This document shows, piece after piece, positions 32,049 to 42,100 of a stretch of 64,000 nt of DNA. This stretch comes from Myxococcus sp. RHSTA-1-4. Its GTDB lineage: Bacteria > Myxococcota > Myxococcia > Myxococcales > Myxococcaceae. Position numbers and translations under genes: made by a program. Positions within the stretch are counted from its first letter, which is position 1, and each line of letters begins with the position of its first letter. The DNA is taken from NCBI RefSeq assembly GCF_020037125.1, contig NZ_JAIQDG010000011.1:1-64000 (forward strand), written 5' to 3'. Under the pieces are notes generated by a model. That model was not told the origin of the DNA. It ran no database searches and saw only the letters and a list, made by a program, of their open reading frames with translations.

Positions 32049-33002
32049 ATGTCTGTTGACGAACGCACGCTCATTGCCCGGTTGCGAAGTGGTCCCCCGC
32101 TCACGGCGCCTTCTCCCGCGGTGCTCGCGTTCGCCGAGCGCGCGGGAGCCCTCGGCCCGCGCGCGTTGGTCAAGGAGGCGGCCGCGCTCTCGAAGGTGAA
32201 GGCCGACGCGCCAGGCATCGCCCGCGTGGTGGCGGGCACGCTGCGAGCGATGCTGGGAGACATCGAGGAGCACGCAGCGAACAGCGAGTTCGCCGATGAG
32301 CGCCCGTTCATTCGCAAGACGCTGCGCACCTGGAGCCGCCAGGCGGGGGACGCGGCGGAGATTGACGAGGTGCTCCTCAAGCGGGGCGCGACCGGCGCGT
32401 TGGTCGGAGCGGTCGAGTACGCGCGCCTTCCCCCGGCGGAGCACGGCGCGTGGATGGCGCTGCGGAGGTCCCGGCGCCTGCCGGTGGCGGTCGGGAAGCT
32501 CGTGAAGAAGCCTCTCGCCCCGTGGTTCGCCGAACTGGTTGCCGCATACCTCGCGCGCGAGGTCGAGCAGATCTCCTCCGGCGCGCATGGCTCGTCATGG
32601 CAGGCGAACCTCGCCGACGTGCCGGCGATGCTCGCGCTTCTTCGGCCGCTGGGCATGCCTCCACTCTTCACGCCTCGCGTCCTTCGTGCCGCGAACATCG
32701 CCGTGGTCCGTCATGGACACGAGCCCACGCGGAGGGCACTCGAAGCCATGGGCGCCCTGTACATCAGCCAGGCCGACCGTGAGGCGGTCCAACGCAGCCA
32801 GCGCATGTCCGAGGTGATGAAGCGCGCGGCGGCGGAGAACCGGGTCCGCCAGCGGCCCGTTGCGAAGAAGCCGAAGCCCGCCGCCTCCGCTCCCGGGAAG
32901 TCTCCCGTGGCAAAGAAGCCGAAGTCCGCCGCCTCCGCTCCCGGGAAGTCTCGCCGTCCGAGCGCCGCGGCCTCCCGCCGCCGGCCGTCAGGGACACGGT
33001 AG
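32049..33002 (+). CDS. Protein of unknown function with histone H1-like basic tail
   Basis: About 317 residues. Residues 1-265 are predominantly helical, Ala/Arg/Leu-rich, and not recognised. The last 50 residues are a Lys/Pro/Ala tail with two copies of a 16-residue unit (KKPKPAASAPGKSPVA and KKPKSAASAPGKS) ending in Arg/Ser runs, like histone H1 or bacterial nucleoid-protein tails. That suggests DNA or RNA binding. The start at ATG 32049 is weakly supported (no strong site); TTG 32013 is an in-frame alternative. Confidence 0.72.
   Translation: MSVDERTLIARLRSGPPLTAPSPAVLAFAERAGALGPRALVKEAAALSKVKADAPGIARVVAGTLRAMLGDIEEHAANSEFADERPFIRKTLRTWSRQAGDAAEIDEVLLKRGATGALVGAVEYARLPPAEHGAWMALRRSRRLPVAVGKLVKKPLAPWFAELVAAYLAREVEQISSGAHGSSWQANLADVPAMLALLRPLGMPPLFTPRVLRAANIAVVRHGHEPTRRALEAMGALYISQADREAVQRSQRMSEVMKRAAAENRVRQRPVAKKPKPAASAPGKSPVAKKPKSAASAPGKSRRPSAAASRRRPSGTR
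32865..32954 (+). repeat. 48-bp tandem repeat encoding the basic tail
   Basis: Two nearly identical copies starting AAGAAGCCGAAG, period 48 bp, in frame with the gene at 32049. Confidence 0.8.
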
Positions 33003-33139
33003 GCCCGCCGGACACGCCGGCCACCGTCTCTCCCTCCGACACACAATCCGGGACTCGACCAGAACGGGGCCGGCCCCAGCCCCCATGATCGGCACCGGGA
33101 AGTCGCCGAGAACCCCCGGCTTGCTCAACTGGGAGTTGC

Positions 33140-34114
33140 TCAAGCCATCGTAATCACGACGCTCCCTCGCTTTCTTCCAGCGTCGACGTAGGCGTGTGCG
33201 TCGACGATGCGCTCGAGCGGATAGGTGCGGTCGATGAGGGGCCGGTATTGCCCCGCTTCGACCAGCTCCTTGAGGTAGCGGAGGTGCTCCACGCTCTCCG
33301 TGGCGTTCCCACTGACGACGCCCTTCTTGCCCCTCCTCGAAGCCCAGCTTGATGCGAGGATTTGAGGCAGGCCCGCCGCGGAGAGCAGCAGGCGCCCGTC
33401 TTCCTTCAGTGCCGACTCGCACGCGGAGAACGAGGTGCTCCCGACGGTGTCGAAGATGATGTCGTACTTCTCGCCGCCCTCCAGGAAGCGTGTCTTCGTG
33501 TAGTCGATGACCCGGTCGGCTCCGAGCCCGCTCACCCGCTCCAGGTTGGGAGTGCTCGTCACGCCGGTGACCCTGGCGCCGAGGTGCTTCGCGATCTGCA
33601 CCGCCGCGCTTCCCACCGCCCCGGACGCGCCGATGATCAGCACGTCGTCGCCGGGCTTTGCCTTCGCGCGGTCGCGCAGGTAGTGGAGCGCCGTACTTCC
33701 GCCGAACGAGATTGCCGCGGCTTCCTCGAAGCTCACACCGGCCGGCATGGGCATGATGCGCCCGTCCTCGGGCAGGGTCCTGTACTCCGCGTGGCACCCC
33801 ATGTCGAAGCCGGGGAACGCGAACACGGCGTCACCGGCCTTGAACTTCCTCACGGCGCTGCCGACGGCCTCGATTTCACCGGCGAGCTCGGTACCGAGGA
33901 CCGCCTTTCTCGGGCCGAACATCCCGAGCACCGGGCGCGCGAAGAGGCCGAACCCCGCGGGCACCTTGAGACTGCGAACTCGCCAGTCCGCGGAGGAAAC
34001 GGTGCTTGCCCTGACCCTGATCAGGACCTCGTTCTCCCTGGGCTCGGGCCTGGCCAGCTCCTCGATGCGAACCACTTCCGGAGGTCCGTACTGACGGTAC
34101 ACGGCGGCCTTCAT
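33140..34114 (-). CDS. NAD(P)-dependent quinone-reductase-like oxidoreductase (MDR superfamily)
   Basis: 324 residues of the medium-chain dehydrogenase/reductase fold. GroES-like start (MKAAVYRQYGPPEVVRIEEL, shown in part), LGTELAGEIEAVG near residue 73, nucleotide-binding IIGASGAVGSAAVQIAKHLGA (shown as IIGASGAVGS and AAVQIAKHLGA) and FDTVGSTSF. No structural zinc Cys cluster, so a zeta-crystallin/QOR-type zinc-free reductase. It diverges from a TetR gene with two overlapping palindromes in the shared promoter region, the classic layout of a repressor and its target. Confidence 0.92.
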   Translation of the reverse strand: MKAAVYRQYGPPEVVRIEELARPEPRENEVLIRVRASTVSSADWRVRSLKVPAGFGLFARPVLGMFGPRKAVLGTELAGEIEAVGSAVRKFKAGDAVFAFPGFDMGCHAEYRTLPEDGRIMPMPAGVSFEEAAAISFGGSTALHYLRDRAKAKPGDDVLIIGASGAVGSAAVQIAKHLGARVTGVTSTPNLERVSGLGADRVIDYTKTRFLEGGEKYDIIFDTVGSTSFSACESALKEDGRLLLSAAGLPQILASSWASRRGKKGVVSGNATESVEHLRYLKELVEAGQYRPLIDRTYPLERIVDAHAYVDAGRKRGSVVITMA

Positions 34115-34165
34115 GGAATCTGCTCCCCCTACGGCGAGTCGCGGCGGCCCCAACCGGCCGTCGTG

Positions 34166-34193
34166 GCTTACTTAGTAAGCTTACGTCGTAAGC
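34166..34193. promoter_or_regulatory. Two overlapping TetR-type operators
   Basis: GCTTAC-TTA-GTAAGC (34166-34180) and GCTTAC-GTC-GTAAGC (34179-34193) are perfect 15-bp palindromes offset by 13 bp and sharing GC. They lie between the oxidoreductase start (34114) and the TetR start (34256). Confidence 0.8.
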
Positions 34194-34255
34194 CTGTCAA
34201 TGTTACCGTGTCCTCCACCGGCCCGGTGCTACCCCTGGTCGTGTAGGACGAGCGA

Positions 34256-34951
34256 ATGTCGAGAGCTGTGAAGAAGAGGGCCCGCGCCCCGCTCACCCGG
34301 GAGAGAGTACTGCTGACGGCGCTGTCCATTGCCGACGCCCGGGGGCTCGATGCAGTGACGATGCGCGAGGTCGCCCAGCGCCTCGGCGTGGAGGCCATGT
34401 CGCTGTACAAGCACGTCGCGAACAAGGACGAGATCCTCGATGGGCTCATCGAGCTCGTCATGTCCGAGATGGTGGTTCCGTCGCCGGAGAGCGGCTGGAA
34501 GGCGGGCCTTCGCGCGAAGGCGCGCTCCATGCGCGAGGTCCTGCTCCGGCATCGCTGGGCCGCGGTGCTCATCGAGTCACGGGTGAGCCCGGGGCCCGCG
34601 CGCCTGCGTCTTCACAACGCGGGGCTTCGCGTCCTGCGCGAAGGCGGTTTCTCCGTGGAGCAGGCGTACAGCGCCTACCTCATGCTCGACAGCTACATCT
34701 ACGGGTTCGTCCTGCAGGAGGTGTGTTGGCCCTTCGAGCCCGAGGAGCGCCCGGACGTCGCCGAGAGCCTGAGGCCGGCCATCCCGCCGGACGAATATCC
34801 CTACCTCGTCGAGGCGATGAACTTCGTCATGACGCGGAGCCTCGAGCAGGCACGGCGTGGGGTGAACAGCGCGGCGTCCTATGCGGCGGAGTTCGAGTTC
34901 GGCCTGGATGTGATTCTCGATGGGCTCGAACGCGCATCCAGCGTGAGCTGA
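34256..34951 (+). CDS. TetR-family transcriptional regulator
   Basis: 231 residues. N-terminal helix-turn-helix (TMREVAQRLGVEAMSLYKHVANKDE, shown in part as REVAQRLGVEAMSLYKHV) and a C-terminal domain of the TetR_C type (RHRWAAVLIESRVSPGPARL). It probably represses itself and the divergent oxidoreductase by binding the two palindromes between them. The start ATG follows AGGACGAGCG. Unlike the TetR copy at 18646 it is full length. Confidence 0.94.
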   Translation: MSRAVKKRARAPLTRERVLLTALSIADARGLDAVTMREVAQRLGVEAMSLYKHVANKDEILDGLIELVMSEMVVPSPESGWKAGLRAKARSMREVLLRHRWAAVLIESRVSPGPARLRLHNAGLRVLREGGFSVEQAYSAYLMLDSYIYGFVLQEVCWPFEPEERPDVAESLRPAIPPDEYPYLVEAMNFVMTRSLEQARRGVNSAASYAAEFEFGLDVILDGLERASSVS

Positions 34952-35048
34952 AGCGTCTCTCCAGTCCTTTGTCAGAGCGCCCGATATGGGGCCGCCTCCC
35001 GCACGTTCGTCCGGAAGCAGCGGAGCAACCCCAACCCGAGGAGCATGA

Positions 35049-36515
35049 ATGAAGCGGACAGGAGGAGCTGGCATTTCCATTGCTGTATGGCTGCTGTCGG
35101 CTGCGATGCTGCTGCAAGCATGTGGTGACACCACGCTCACGGAGTCCGGCGCTCGCACATCGCCCCCAGTTCAGGCCGCGGGAGCGCTGGCGGCAGGGGT
35201 GGATTCGGAGGACATCCTCGCGCGGCTCCAGTCCATTCCCGGCCTCACGGTGGTGGGCGAGGTGGCTTCACCCTTCCCGGGCACGCGCTTCTTCCGGCTC
35301 TACTTCGAGCAACCGGCGGACCACCGCCGTCCCGAGGGCGAGCGTTTCCAGATGCGCGCCACGCTGCTGCACCGCTCGGTGGACGCGCCCGTGGTGCTGT
35401 ACTCCGGCGGCTACGGCCTGGGCGGGTTCCCCTCGGAGTACGAGCCCACCAGGCTGCTCGGCGCCAACCAGCTCTCGCTGGAGCACCGCTTCTTCGGCTC
35501 CTCCCGGCCGGACTCCAACGACTGGAAGCTGCTCGACATCCGGCAGGCCGCAGGCGACTACCACCGCATCATCCAGGCCTTCAAGCCGCTCTACACCGGA
35601 CGCTGGCTGACCACGGGCGGCAGCAAGGGCGGAATGGCCGCCGTGTACCACCGCTACTTCCATCCGGACGACGTGGACGCCACGCTGGCGTACGTGGCGC
35701 CCAACGTTCACGGGCTGGATGACGTGCGCTTCGTCCACTTCCTCAACCAGGTGGGAGATGAGGACTGCCGCGCGAGGCTGCGTGCCTTCCAGCAGGACGC
35801 ACTGCGCCGCCGCGAGGAGCTGCTCCCCTTCGTGGAGGAGTTGGTCACTTCCGAGGGGGCGAGCTTCGGGCTGATGGGCCTGGATCGCGCCCTGGAGTTC
35901 GCCGTTGTCGAGATGCCCTTCTACTTCTGGCAGTACGGCAATGCCTCCCGGTGCGCTGAAATCCCCGCGCCCGGCGCTCCGGCGGAAGAGACCTTCGCCT
36001 TCCTCGAGGGCATCGTCGGCCTGGACTACACCTATGGGGACCTGGCGCTCGACTACTTCGCGGCCTACTACTACCAGTCCGCCACGGAGATTGGCTGGAA
36101 CCGCTACCCCACGCGGCACCTGCACGGCCTGCTGCGCTACCCGCGCGAGGATGTGCCCACCACCTACCTGTCCTTCCCCGTGGAGGAGCGGTTCGACCAC
36201 GGCCTCATGCTCCGTGTGGAGCAATGGGTCCGCAATCAGGGTGAGCGGATGCTGTTCCTCTACGGGGACCACGACCCCTGGTCCGCCGGTCCCTTCGAGG
36301 TGCGGGAGCGCAACGACTCCTTCCGCTTCTACGTGCCGGACGCCAACCACACCAACGCGCGCATTGTCCGCCTGCCCGAGCCCGAGCGCACCCTGGCCCT
36401 GTCGCGGCTCTTCACGTGGATGGGCGTGACCCCGCCGGCCGCGGCCGCCCGGGCCCTGGCGGCCGAGGCTGTCGAGGACGCCGCGCCCGTCGTGGAGGGG
36501 CGCTCCCGGTTGTAG
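35049..36515 (+). CDS. S37-type serine aminopeptidase lipoprotein
   Basis: 488 residues with a lipoprotein signal (LLQACG). The body is the alpha/beta-hydrolase peptidase S37 family (PS-10 / tripeptidyl aminopeptidase): LEHRFFGSSRP, nucleophile S192 in TTGGSKGGM, acid/His region YGDHDPWSAG and PDANHTNARI. Family members release short peptides from protein N-termini outside the cytoplasm. The lipoprotein anchor suggests a cell-surface enzyme. An ATG with GAGGAGC upstream sets the start. Confidence 0.92.
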   Translation: MKRTGGAGISIAVWLLSAAMLLQACGDTTLTESGARTSPPVQAAGALAAGVDSEDILARLQSIPGLTVVGEVASPFPGTRFFRLYFEQPADHRRPEGERFQMRATLLHRSVDAPVVLYSGGYGLGGFPSEYEPTRLLGANQLSLEHRFFGSSRPDSNDWKLLDIRQAAGDYHRIIQAFKPLYTGRWLTTGGSKGGMAAVYHRYFHPDDVDATLAYVAPNVHGLDDVRFVHFLNQVGDEDCRARLRAFQQDALRRREELLPFVEELVTSEGASFGLMGLDRALEFAVVEMPFYFWQYGNASRCAEIPAPGAPAEETFAFLEGIVGLDYTYGDLALDYFAAYYYQSATEIGWNRYPTRHLHGLLRYPREDVPTTYLSFPVEERFDHGLMLRVEQWVRNQGERMLFLYGDHDPWSAGPFEVRERNDSFRFYVPDANHTNARIVRLPEPERTLALSRLFTWMGVTPPAAAARALAAEAVEDAAPVVEGRSRL

Positions 36516-36796
36516 CCCGCCTCCGCCCACAGCGCCGTCAGCCGCTCCTCGGCGGGGGGCATTTGTCGGGGCCACCCTCACAACGTCATGTGGGCGGCGG
36601 GCATCGCAACAAGGGGAGGGCCTGGGTTCAGCAGCGGCCCCGTCCTCGCAGAGACGCACAGGCGCCGAGTGCTCCATGCTCGCACCCAGGGTGTCGAAAG
36701 CGGGCTCTCGGAGAAAGGCGTCTGGCTGCCCCGCTCGTCTGGGGAGCGAGCTGGCACGGAGACGGGAGGAGAAAGCTGGTGGTAGAAGGAATAGGG

Positions 36797-38695
36797 ATGA
36801 GCGCTTCCGACGCGCTGGTGCGCTCCGTCGCCCTCGCGCGCACCCAGACCGATTCCGACGATGCCGTCGCCGATGCCGAGCGGCGGCTCCGCGCATTGCT
36901 CGAAGAGATCTCCACGCTCGACCTGGAGGTGGAGACGCTCGCCTCGGAGCTGGCCGATTTCTCCGCGCGCTACGAGCGTGAGCTGTCGGCCGCCTTCGCC
37001 TGCCTCGAGCGCCGTGAGCGCCTGGTCCGGCGGCTCCAGGTGCTGCAGGACGAGCTGGCACGGCTCGACGCGGAGCTGCGCACACCGGCACCCAAGGCGT
37101 CCGGCCGCAAGTCGCGAAAGGCCGCGCGGTCGTATCGGGCCGGGCGGGAAGAGGCGGAAGGCGAGCGCCCCTGGACGCCCGGAGCCACGCTCGACGACGA
37201 CGTGCCCGAGCCGCTCTCGCCCCCTCCCGACCTCGCGTCCGAGGCGCAGACCCTCAAGCGGCTCTATCGGAAGCTCGCGCGACTGATTCACCCGGACCTC
37301 GCCCGGACGGAGGAGGAGCGGCAGCGGCTCCACCAGTTGATGATCCAGGTCAACCTCGCCTTCGAGAAGGGAGACCAGACCGCGCTGGAGCTCTTCCTCG
37401 TCCGCGTGGACCAGGGCGAGCTGCTCGACACGACCGTGTCCGTGGACGAGCGGCTCGCGCACCTGGAGAAGCGCATCGCCGCGCTGACCTCCATTCGCCG
37501 CTCGCTGCTCTCGGACCTCGCCCGCCTGCGCGAGTCGGACACCTTCCGTCTCCATGCCGAATGGAAGGGGCGCGAGGAGCTGGGCCGCGACTACTTCCAG
37601 GAGACCCTCACCGAGCTCGCCGAGGACGCCGAGCGCACGATGCGCGACGCCCTGGCGCGCATGGGCCGAATCGAACGAGCGGCCCGGGAGCTGACCGCGT
37701 TGAAGAACTCGCTCATCGAGGCGAAACCCGAAGGGGCGCTGCGCACCTTCGACCCCATTCTCGAGAGCCCGCTCGTGCGCAAGGGCGCGGAGCGTCTCGA
37801 GCGCCAACGGGCGTCGTCCGAGGCCCGCGCGCTCGCGCAGACGCTGGAGGAGGCGGTGGAGCAGGCCCCCTGGGAGGCCACGCTGGTGCTGATGGCCTTC
37901 TTCGCCGAGCGCGCGGGGCGTCCACCCGACGCGCTCTCGAACCAGCAGGGCTGGGCCGAGCGCTACGCCGCAGTGGCCGCGGAGTGGCCGGAGGCCCCGT
38001 CCTTCGAGGAGCTCCTCACCCGGTTGCCGCCGCCCCTGGAGCTCGGGCTCCGCTCGCAGGGGGGGAAGGTGCGCTTCGGGCTCCAGCTCAAGTCCGTGGA
38101 GCTGCTCGCCGGAGTGCCCATCGCGCTCGAGCGCCGCACGGTCGCGATGCTGGCGCAGCGGGTGCTCGCGCACCTCGGGCCGCGTGAGCAGTGCAAGGGG
38201 TGTGGCGCGGACGTCTTCCTCGTCCACCTGCTGCGCACCCGGGGCCTGGATGAGCTCAACGGACTGGTGTGCCCGGCCTGTGGCCACGTCGCCAAGAGCT
38301 ACTTCCTCTTCAACTGGTCCGAGGGCCAGGAGGCGCTCCTGCCCTTCGCCCTGAAGGTGGGCCTCGTCGACGAGGTGGTGGTGAAGCTCGCGGGCAAGGG
38401 CATTGCCTTCCAGCTCGTGCCCGTGTCGCGCGAGGCGCTGACGGTGGGAGCGCTCAAGCAGCTCTTCACGGACCTGTACCTCAAGCCGTACGGCATCGCG
38501 GCGGAGCACGCGGACCTGGTGGTGAAGCAGGGGGCACGCGCGCTGAAGGACGAGGCCCCGGTCGAGGCGCCCGTGCTGACGCTCGGCATCCGCAAGGCGG
38601 ACCGGGACTCGCTCGCGTCCGAGCTGGCCGAGGGCGAGCGCGAGCTGGTGGCGCTGCTGCGCTCACGAATCGAGCGCCGCTTCCGGCCGGGATAG
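36797..38695 (+). CDS. J-domain protein with coiled coils and a zinc ribbon
   Basis: 632 residues from an ATG with AAGGAATAGGG. Residues 10-105 are a long coiled coil. A J-domain-like segment follows with the HPD motif at 165-167 (KLARLIHPDL) and helix QLMIQVNLAFEKGD. A second coiled region spans about 215-330. A zinc ribbon (CKGC near 465, CPAC near 493) lies before a globular C-terminus. It is predicted to recruit Hsp70 (DnaK) to a bound partner. It sits 435 bp before the defence operon on the same strand; whether it belongs to that system is unknown. I recognise no named family. Confidence 0.82.
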   Translation: MSASDALVRSVALARTQTDSDDAVADAERRLRALLEEISTLDLEVETLASELADFSARYERELSAAFACLERRERLVRRLQVLQDELARLDAELRTPAPKASGRKSRKAARSYRAGREEAEGERPWTPGATLDDDVPEPLSPPPDLASEAQTLKRLYRKLARLIHPDLARTEEERQRLHQLMIQVNLAFEKGDQTALELFLVRVDQGELLDTTVSVDERLAHLEKRIAALTSIRRSLLSDLARLRESDTFRLHAEWKGREELGRDYFQETLTELAEDAERTMRDALARMGRIERAARELTALKNSLIEAKPEGALRTFDPILESPLVRKGAERLERQRASSEARALAQTLEEAVEQAPWEATLVLMAFFAERAGRPPDALSNQQGWAERYAAVAAEWPEAPSFEELLTRLPPPLELGLRSQGGKVRFGLQLKSVELLAGVPIALERRTVAMLAQRVLAHLGPREQCKGCGADVFLVHLLRTRGLDELNGLVCPACGHVAKSYFLFNWSEGQEALLPFALKVGLVDEVVVKLAGKGIAFQLVPVSREALTVGALKQLFTDLYLKPYGIAAEHADLVVKQGARALKDEAPVEAPVLTLGIRKADRDSLASELAEGERELVALLRSRIERRFRPG

Positions 38696-39130
38696 CGCCG
38701 CGTGGGGGCCTCTTCAGGGGCTGCGCGTCGGATGTCGGCAATGCCAGTAGAGGTCTGGCCGTAGCGGCTCGCACGTATGGAGCCCATGCAGCGGTGTGCT
38801 GTAATGCAGGCCCATGAACACGGGTGGCTGCTTTGTGGCCAGCAAAGGCGACTACTCCAAGGTCTCGGGAGAGCTACTGAAGTACGCGACCTTCCCTCGA
38901 AGAAAATGAACGATGCTCGGACTCCCACCATGAGCCACCGCGGCACTGCGTCAGCTCTCGCTGGGCCTGACTCGGCAATGAGGCGGGTATTCCCACATGA
39001 GGCCACACTTTCCGTATGATCTGTGGCGTGGGCCAGGGCCAGGTCTCTGGCGACCGCGTCCTTACCTGCTGGGCGGCTTTCGTGACGAAGGATAACCTCC
39101 AGCGGCTCTTGAGGGGAGACTGGGGACAGC
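38696..39130 (+). other. Leader region before the defence operon
   Basis: 435 bp without a convincing gene. It is less GC-rich than nearby coding DNA. A 31-codon frame at 38814-38909 begins MNTGGCFVASKGDYSKVSG and ends at TGA; it reads like the start of a real protein and may be a gene fragment. A promoter for the helicase gene must lie here, but I find no clear consensus. Confidence 0.45.
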
Positions 39131-42100
39131 ATGGACGTTTTCGCGCTGCGGGACAGCGTCATCGGCGAGTACGAGCGGTTCGCCACCTCATTCACCACGA
39201 TTCGCGCCGCTGACCTGCGCACGAAGCTCAAGGCCTTCTATGAGGCTGGGACCTACTGGCCTGAGCCCCTGATCCAGCTGAACCCGCATTTCCAACAGGG
39301 TCGCACGCAAGCCGAACTGGTCGAGGGCGGCGTCCTGCACCCGAAGTGTCCAGAGCTGTTCCGGGGGGCGTCCGGCGTCCCCCTGCCGCTGCACAAGCAC
39401 CAGGAGTTCGCGGCGATCCTCGCCAAGACGGGGGCAAGCTACGTCGTCACCACCGGCACGGGCTCGGGCAAGTCCCTGTGCTTCTTCGTGCCCATTGTCA
39501 GCGCCGTGCTGAAGGAGCGCGACGCCGGTGCCCCCCGGAAGACTCGCGCCATCGTCATCTACCCGATGAACGCACTGGCGAACTCGCAGCTCGAGGAGCT
39601 CGAGAAGTACCTGGGCAAGCCTGGTGAGGCGCCGGTCACCTACGCCCGCTACACCGGCACGGAGAAGCAGGGAGAGCGGGAGGCCATCGCGCGGAATCCG
39701 CCCGACATCCTCCTGACGAACTTCATGATGCTCGAGCTGCTGATGACGCGGCAGGATCCCGTAGATCGGCAGGTGATGGCGAACTGCGAGGGATTGCGCT
39801 TCCTCGTCCTGGATGAGCTCCACACGTACCGCGGTCGCCAGGGCGCGGATGTGGCGCTCCTCGTTCGCCGCGTACGGGAGCGCCTGGCGCCGCGGGGACT
39901 CCAGTGCATCGGCACTTCGGCCACGATGGCAAGCGCCGACGCCCAGCAGCCAGGCAAGAGCACCAGCGCCGTCGTGAGCCGCGTCGCCTCGCAGCTCTTC
40001 GGCGCGCCGGTGCCGGAGACGCACGTCATCACCGAGTGGCTGCGCCGCCAGACGACGGGGCCCCACCAGGTGCCCGTGCTGAAGGCGCCGCTCGCGAAGG
40101 CACTCGGGCAGCCGCTCGCGCGTGACGTGCGGGACGGGGCGCTGACGACCCATCCGCTCGCCATCTGGGTCGAGACCCGGCTGGGTCTCACAGTCGACCC
40201 CGACGACCAGACCTGGCGACGCGCGCGGCCCCTCTCCGTCAGCGCGGCGGTCCAGCTGCTCGCCCAGGAATCTGGCTGCCCCGAGGCGCTCTGCCGGGAG
40301 CGCCTGCGTGATTTCCTCCTACTGAGCAGCCAGCCGGAGAAGGAGCGTTGCCGCGACGAGAAGGGCGCGACGAACCCCTTCTTCGCCTTCAAGCTCCACC
40401 AGTTCATCTCGGGGGCCGCGAACGCCTACGCCACCCTCGAACCGCCCGGCGTCCGTGAGGTAACGGTCGAGGCTCAGAAGTTCCTCCCAGGAGCGGAGCA
40501 GAAGCGGCTCTACGCGGTCCACTTCTGCCGCCAATGCGGTCACGAGTACCACCCGGTGAAGCTCAAGACGGGGGGGGCGGTGCTCGAGTTCATCGACCGG
40601 TCGATTGACGATGCCCCACCCGGTCGCGATGACGACGAGGAAGAAGAGCAGTCCGCCGCCGAGACCGAGGAGGGTGAGAAGTTCGGATTCCTCACCCGGC
40701 ACGCACCGGACGACCCCGAGTGGGATTTCGACGGCAGCGACGCGACCTACCCGGAGTCGTGGCTGGATGGGAAGAACGTACTCAAGGCTTCGCGCAAGCA
40801 CCGGAGGCTCGAGCGGCACACCGTCACTCCCGCCGGAAAGACGGGCGCCGACGGGCAGGTCATGTGGTTCCTCCCAGGGCGATTCGGCTTCTGCGTGGTG
40901 TGCAAGGAGGTCCACGGTGGCACCTCGCGTGACCGCACGCGCCTCGCCTCGCTGACCGCGGAAGGGCGCAGCTCCGCGACAACCGTGCTCACGTTGAGCG
41001 CCCTGCGGTGGATGCACGGGGACGGCTCGGACCTGGATGTATTCACCCGGAAGCTGCTCGGCTTCTCGGACAACCGGCAGGATGCCGCGCTGCAGGCGGG
41101 CCACTTCAACGACTTCCTCTTCGTCTGCCTCCTGCGCGCGGGGTTTCTCGGTGCGCTCGAGGCCGCGGGTGAGAAGGGACTGTCGAGCGCCGAGCTCGGA
41201 GAGGCGCAGCAGCGCGCGCTCGGATTTCACCGCCTCGACGACAGGGTGCTGCGCGGCGAGTGGATGAAGGACCCTGACGCGAAGCCCTTCGCCCGCCTCA
41301 CGGCGGAGAAAGCTCTTCGCGAGGTGCTCGCCTACCGGGTGTGGTTCGACCAGCGGCGCGGCTGGAGGTACACCAACCCCAACCTCGAGCAGCTCCGCCT
41401 CGTCGAAGTCGAGTACGAGCATCTCGACGAGATCGTCTCGGACGAGTCGGCCTTCGCCGATGCGCCGGCCCTGCTCAGGGAGGCCTCAAGGGAGGTGCGC
41501 CGCGGCGTCTACCGCGTCCTCTTCGACCACATGCGGCGGTGGATGGCCGTCGAGTCGTCCGTGCTGAATGCCACGGCGGTGGAGCAGCTCCGGGCCAACG
41601 CCTTCTCCCAGCTTCGGCCCCCCTGGGCCTTCGGTAGCGACGAGAAGACGCGCCCCTCGCGCTGGTTGATGGTGTCGGCGCCGTCTCGCAAGGGCCTGTC
41701 GATGCGCGACGAGGACCTCGTCGTGCGCGGTGGCAGCCGCAGCGCGTTGGGCAAGGCGCTCCGGTCGAGCCAGTGCTGGGGGGGGGACGAACGGGCTCCC
41801 ACACTGAGCGCCGCGGATCTGGAGAAGCTCATCCGGGTGCTGCTCGAGGCTGCTCGCGGTCTGGTCACCGAGGAGCCCACGCCCTTCGAGGGGCACATGG
41901 GCTGGCGCCTCAAGGACGCCCACGTTCGTTTCAAGCTGGGCAGTGGGGAAGACCCGGACCGGCCAGACCGTATCAACCGCTTCTTCCGCGACCTCTACCG
42001 TGCACTGGCGAAGCTCCTCGCGTCGCCATCCCATCCCCTGTTCGGGTTCGAGGCGCGCGAACACACCGCGCAGGTCGACGACGCCCGGCGCATCATCCGC

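Noticed and set aside
38777..39019. 80-codon frame in the gap before the defence operon
   Set aside because: No ribosome-binding site, mixed composition, no motif; overlaps the better 31-codon candidate in another frame.
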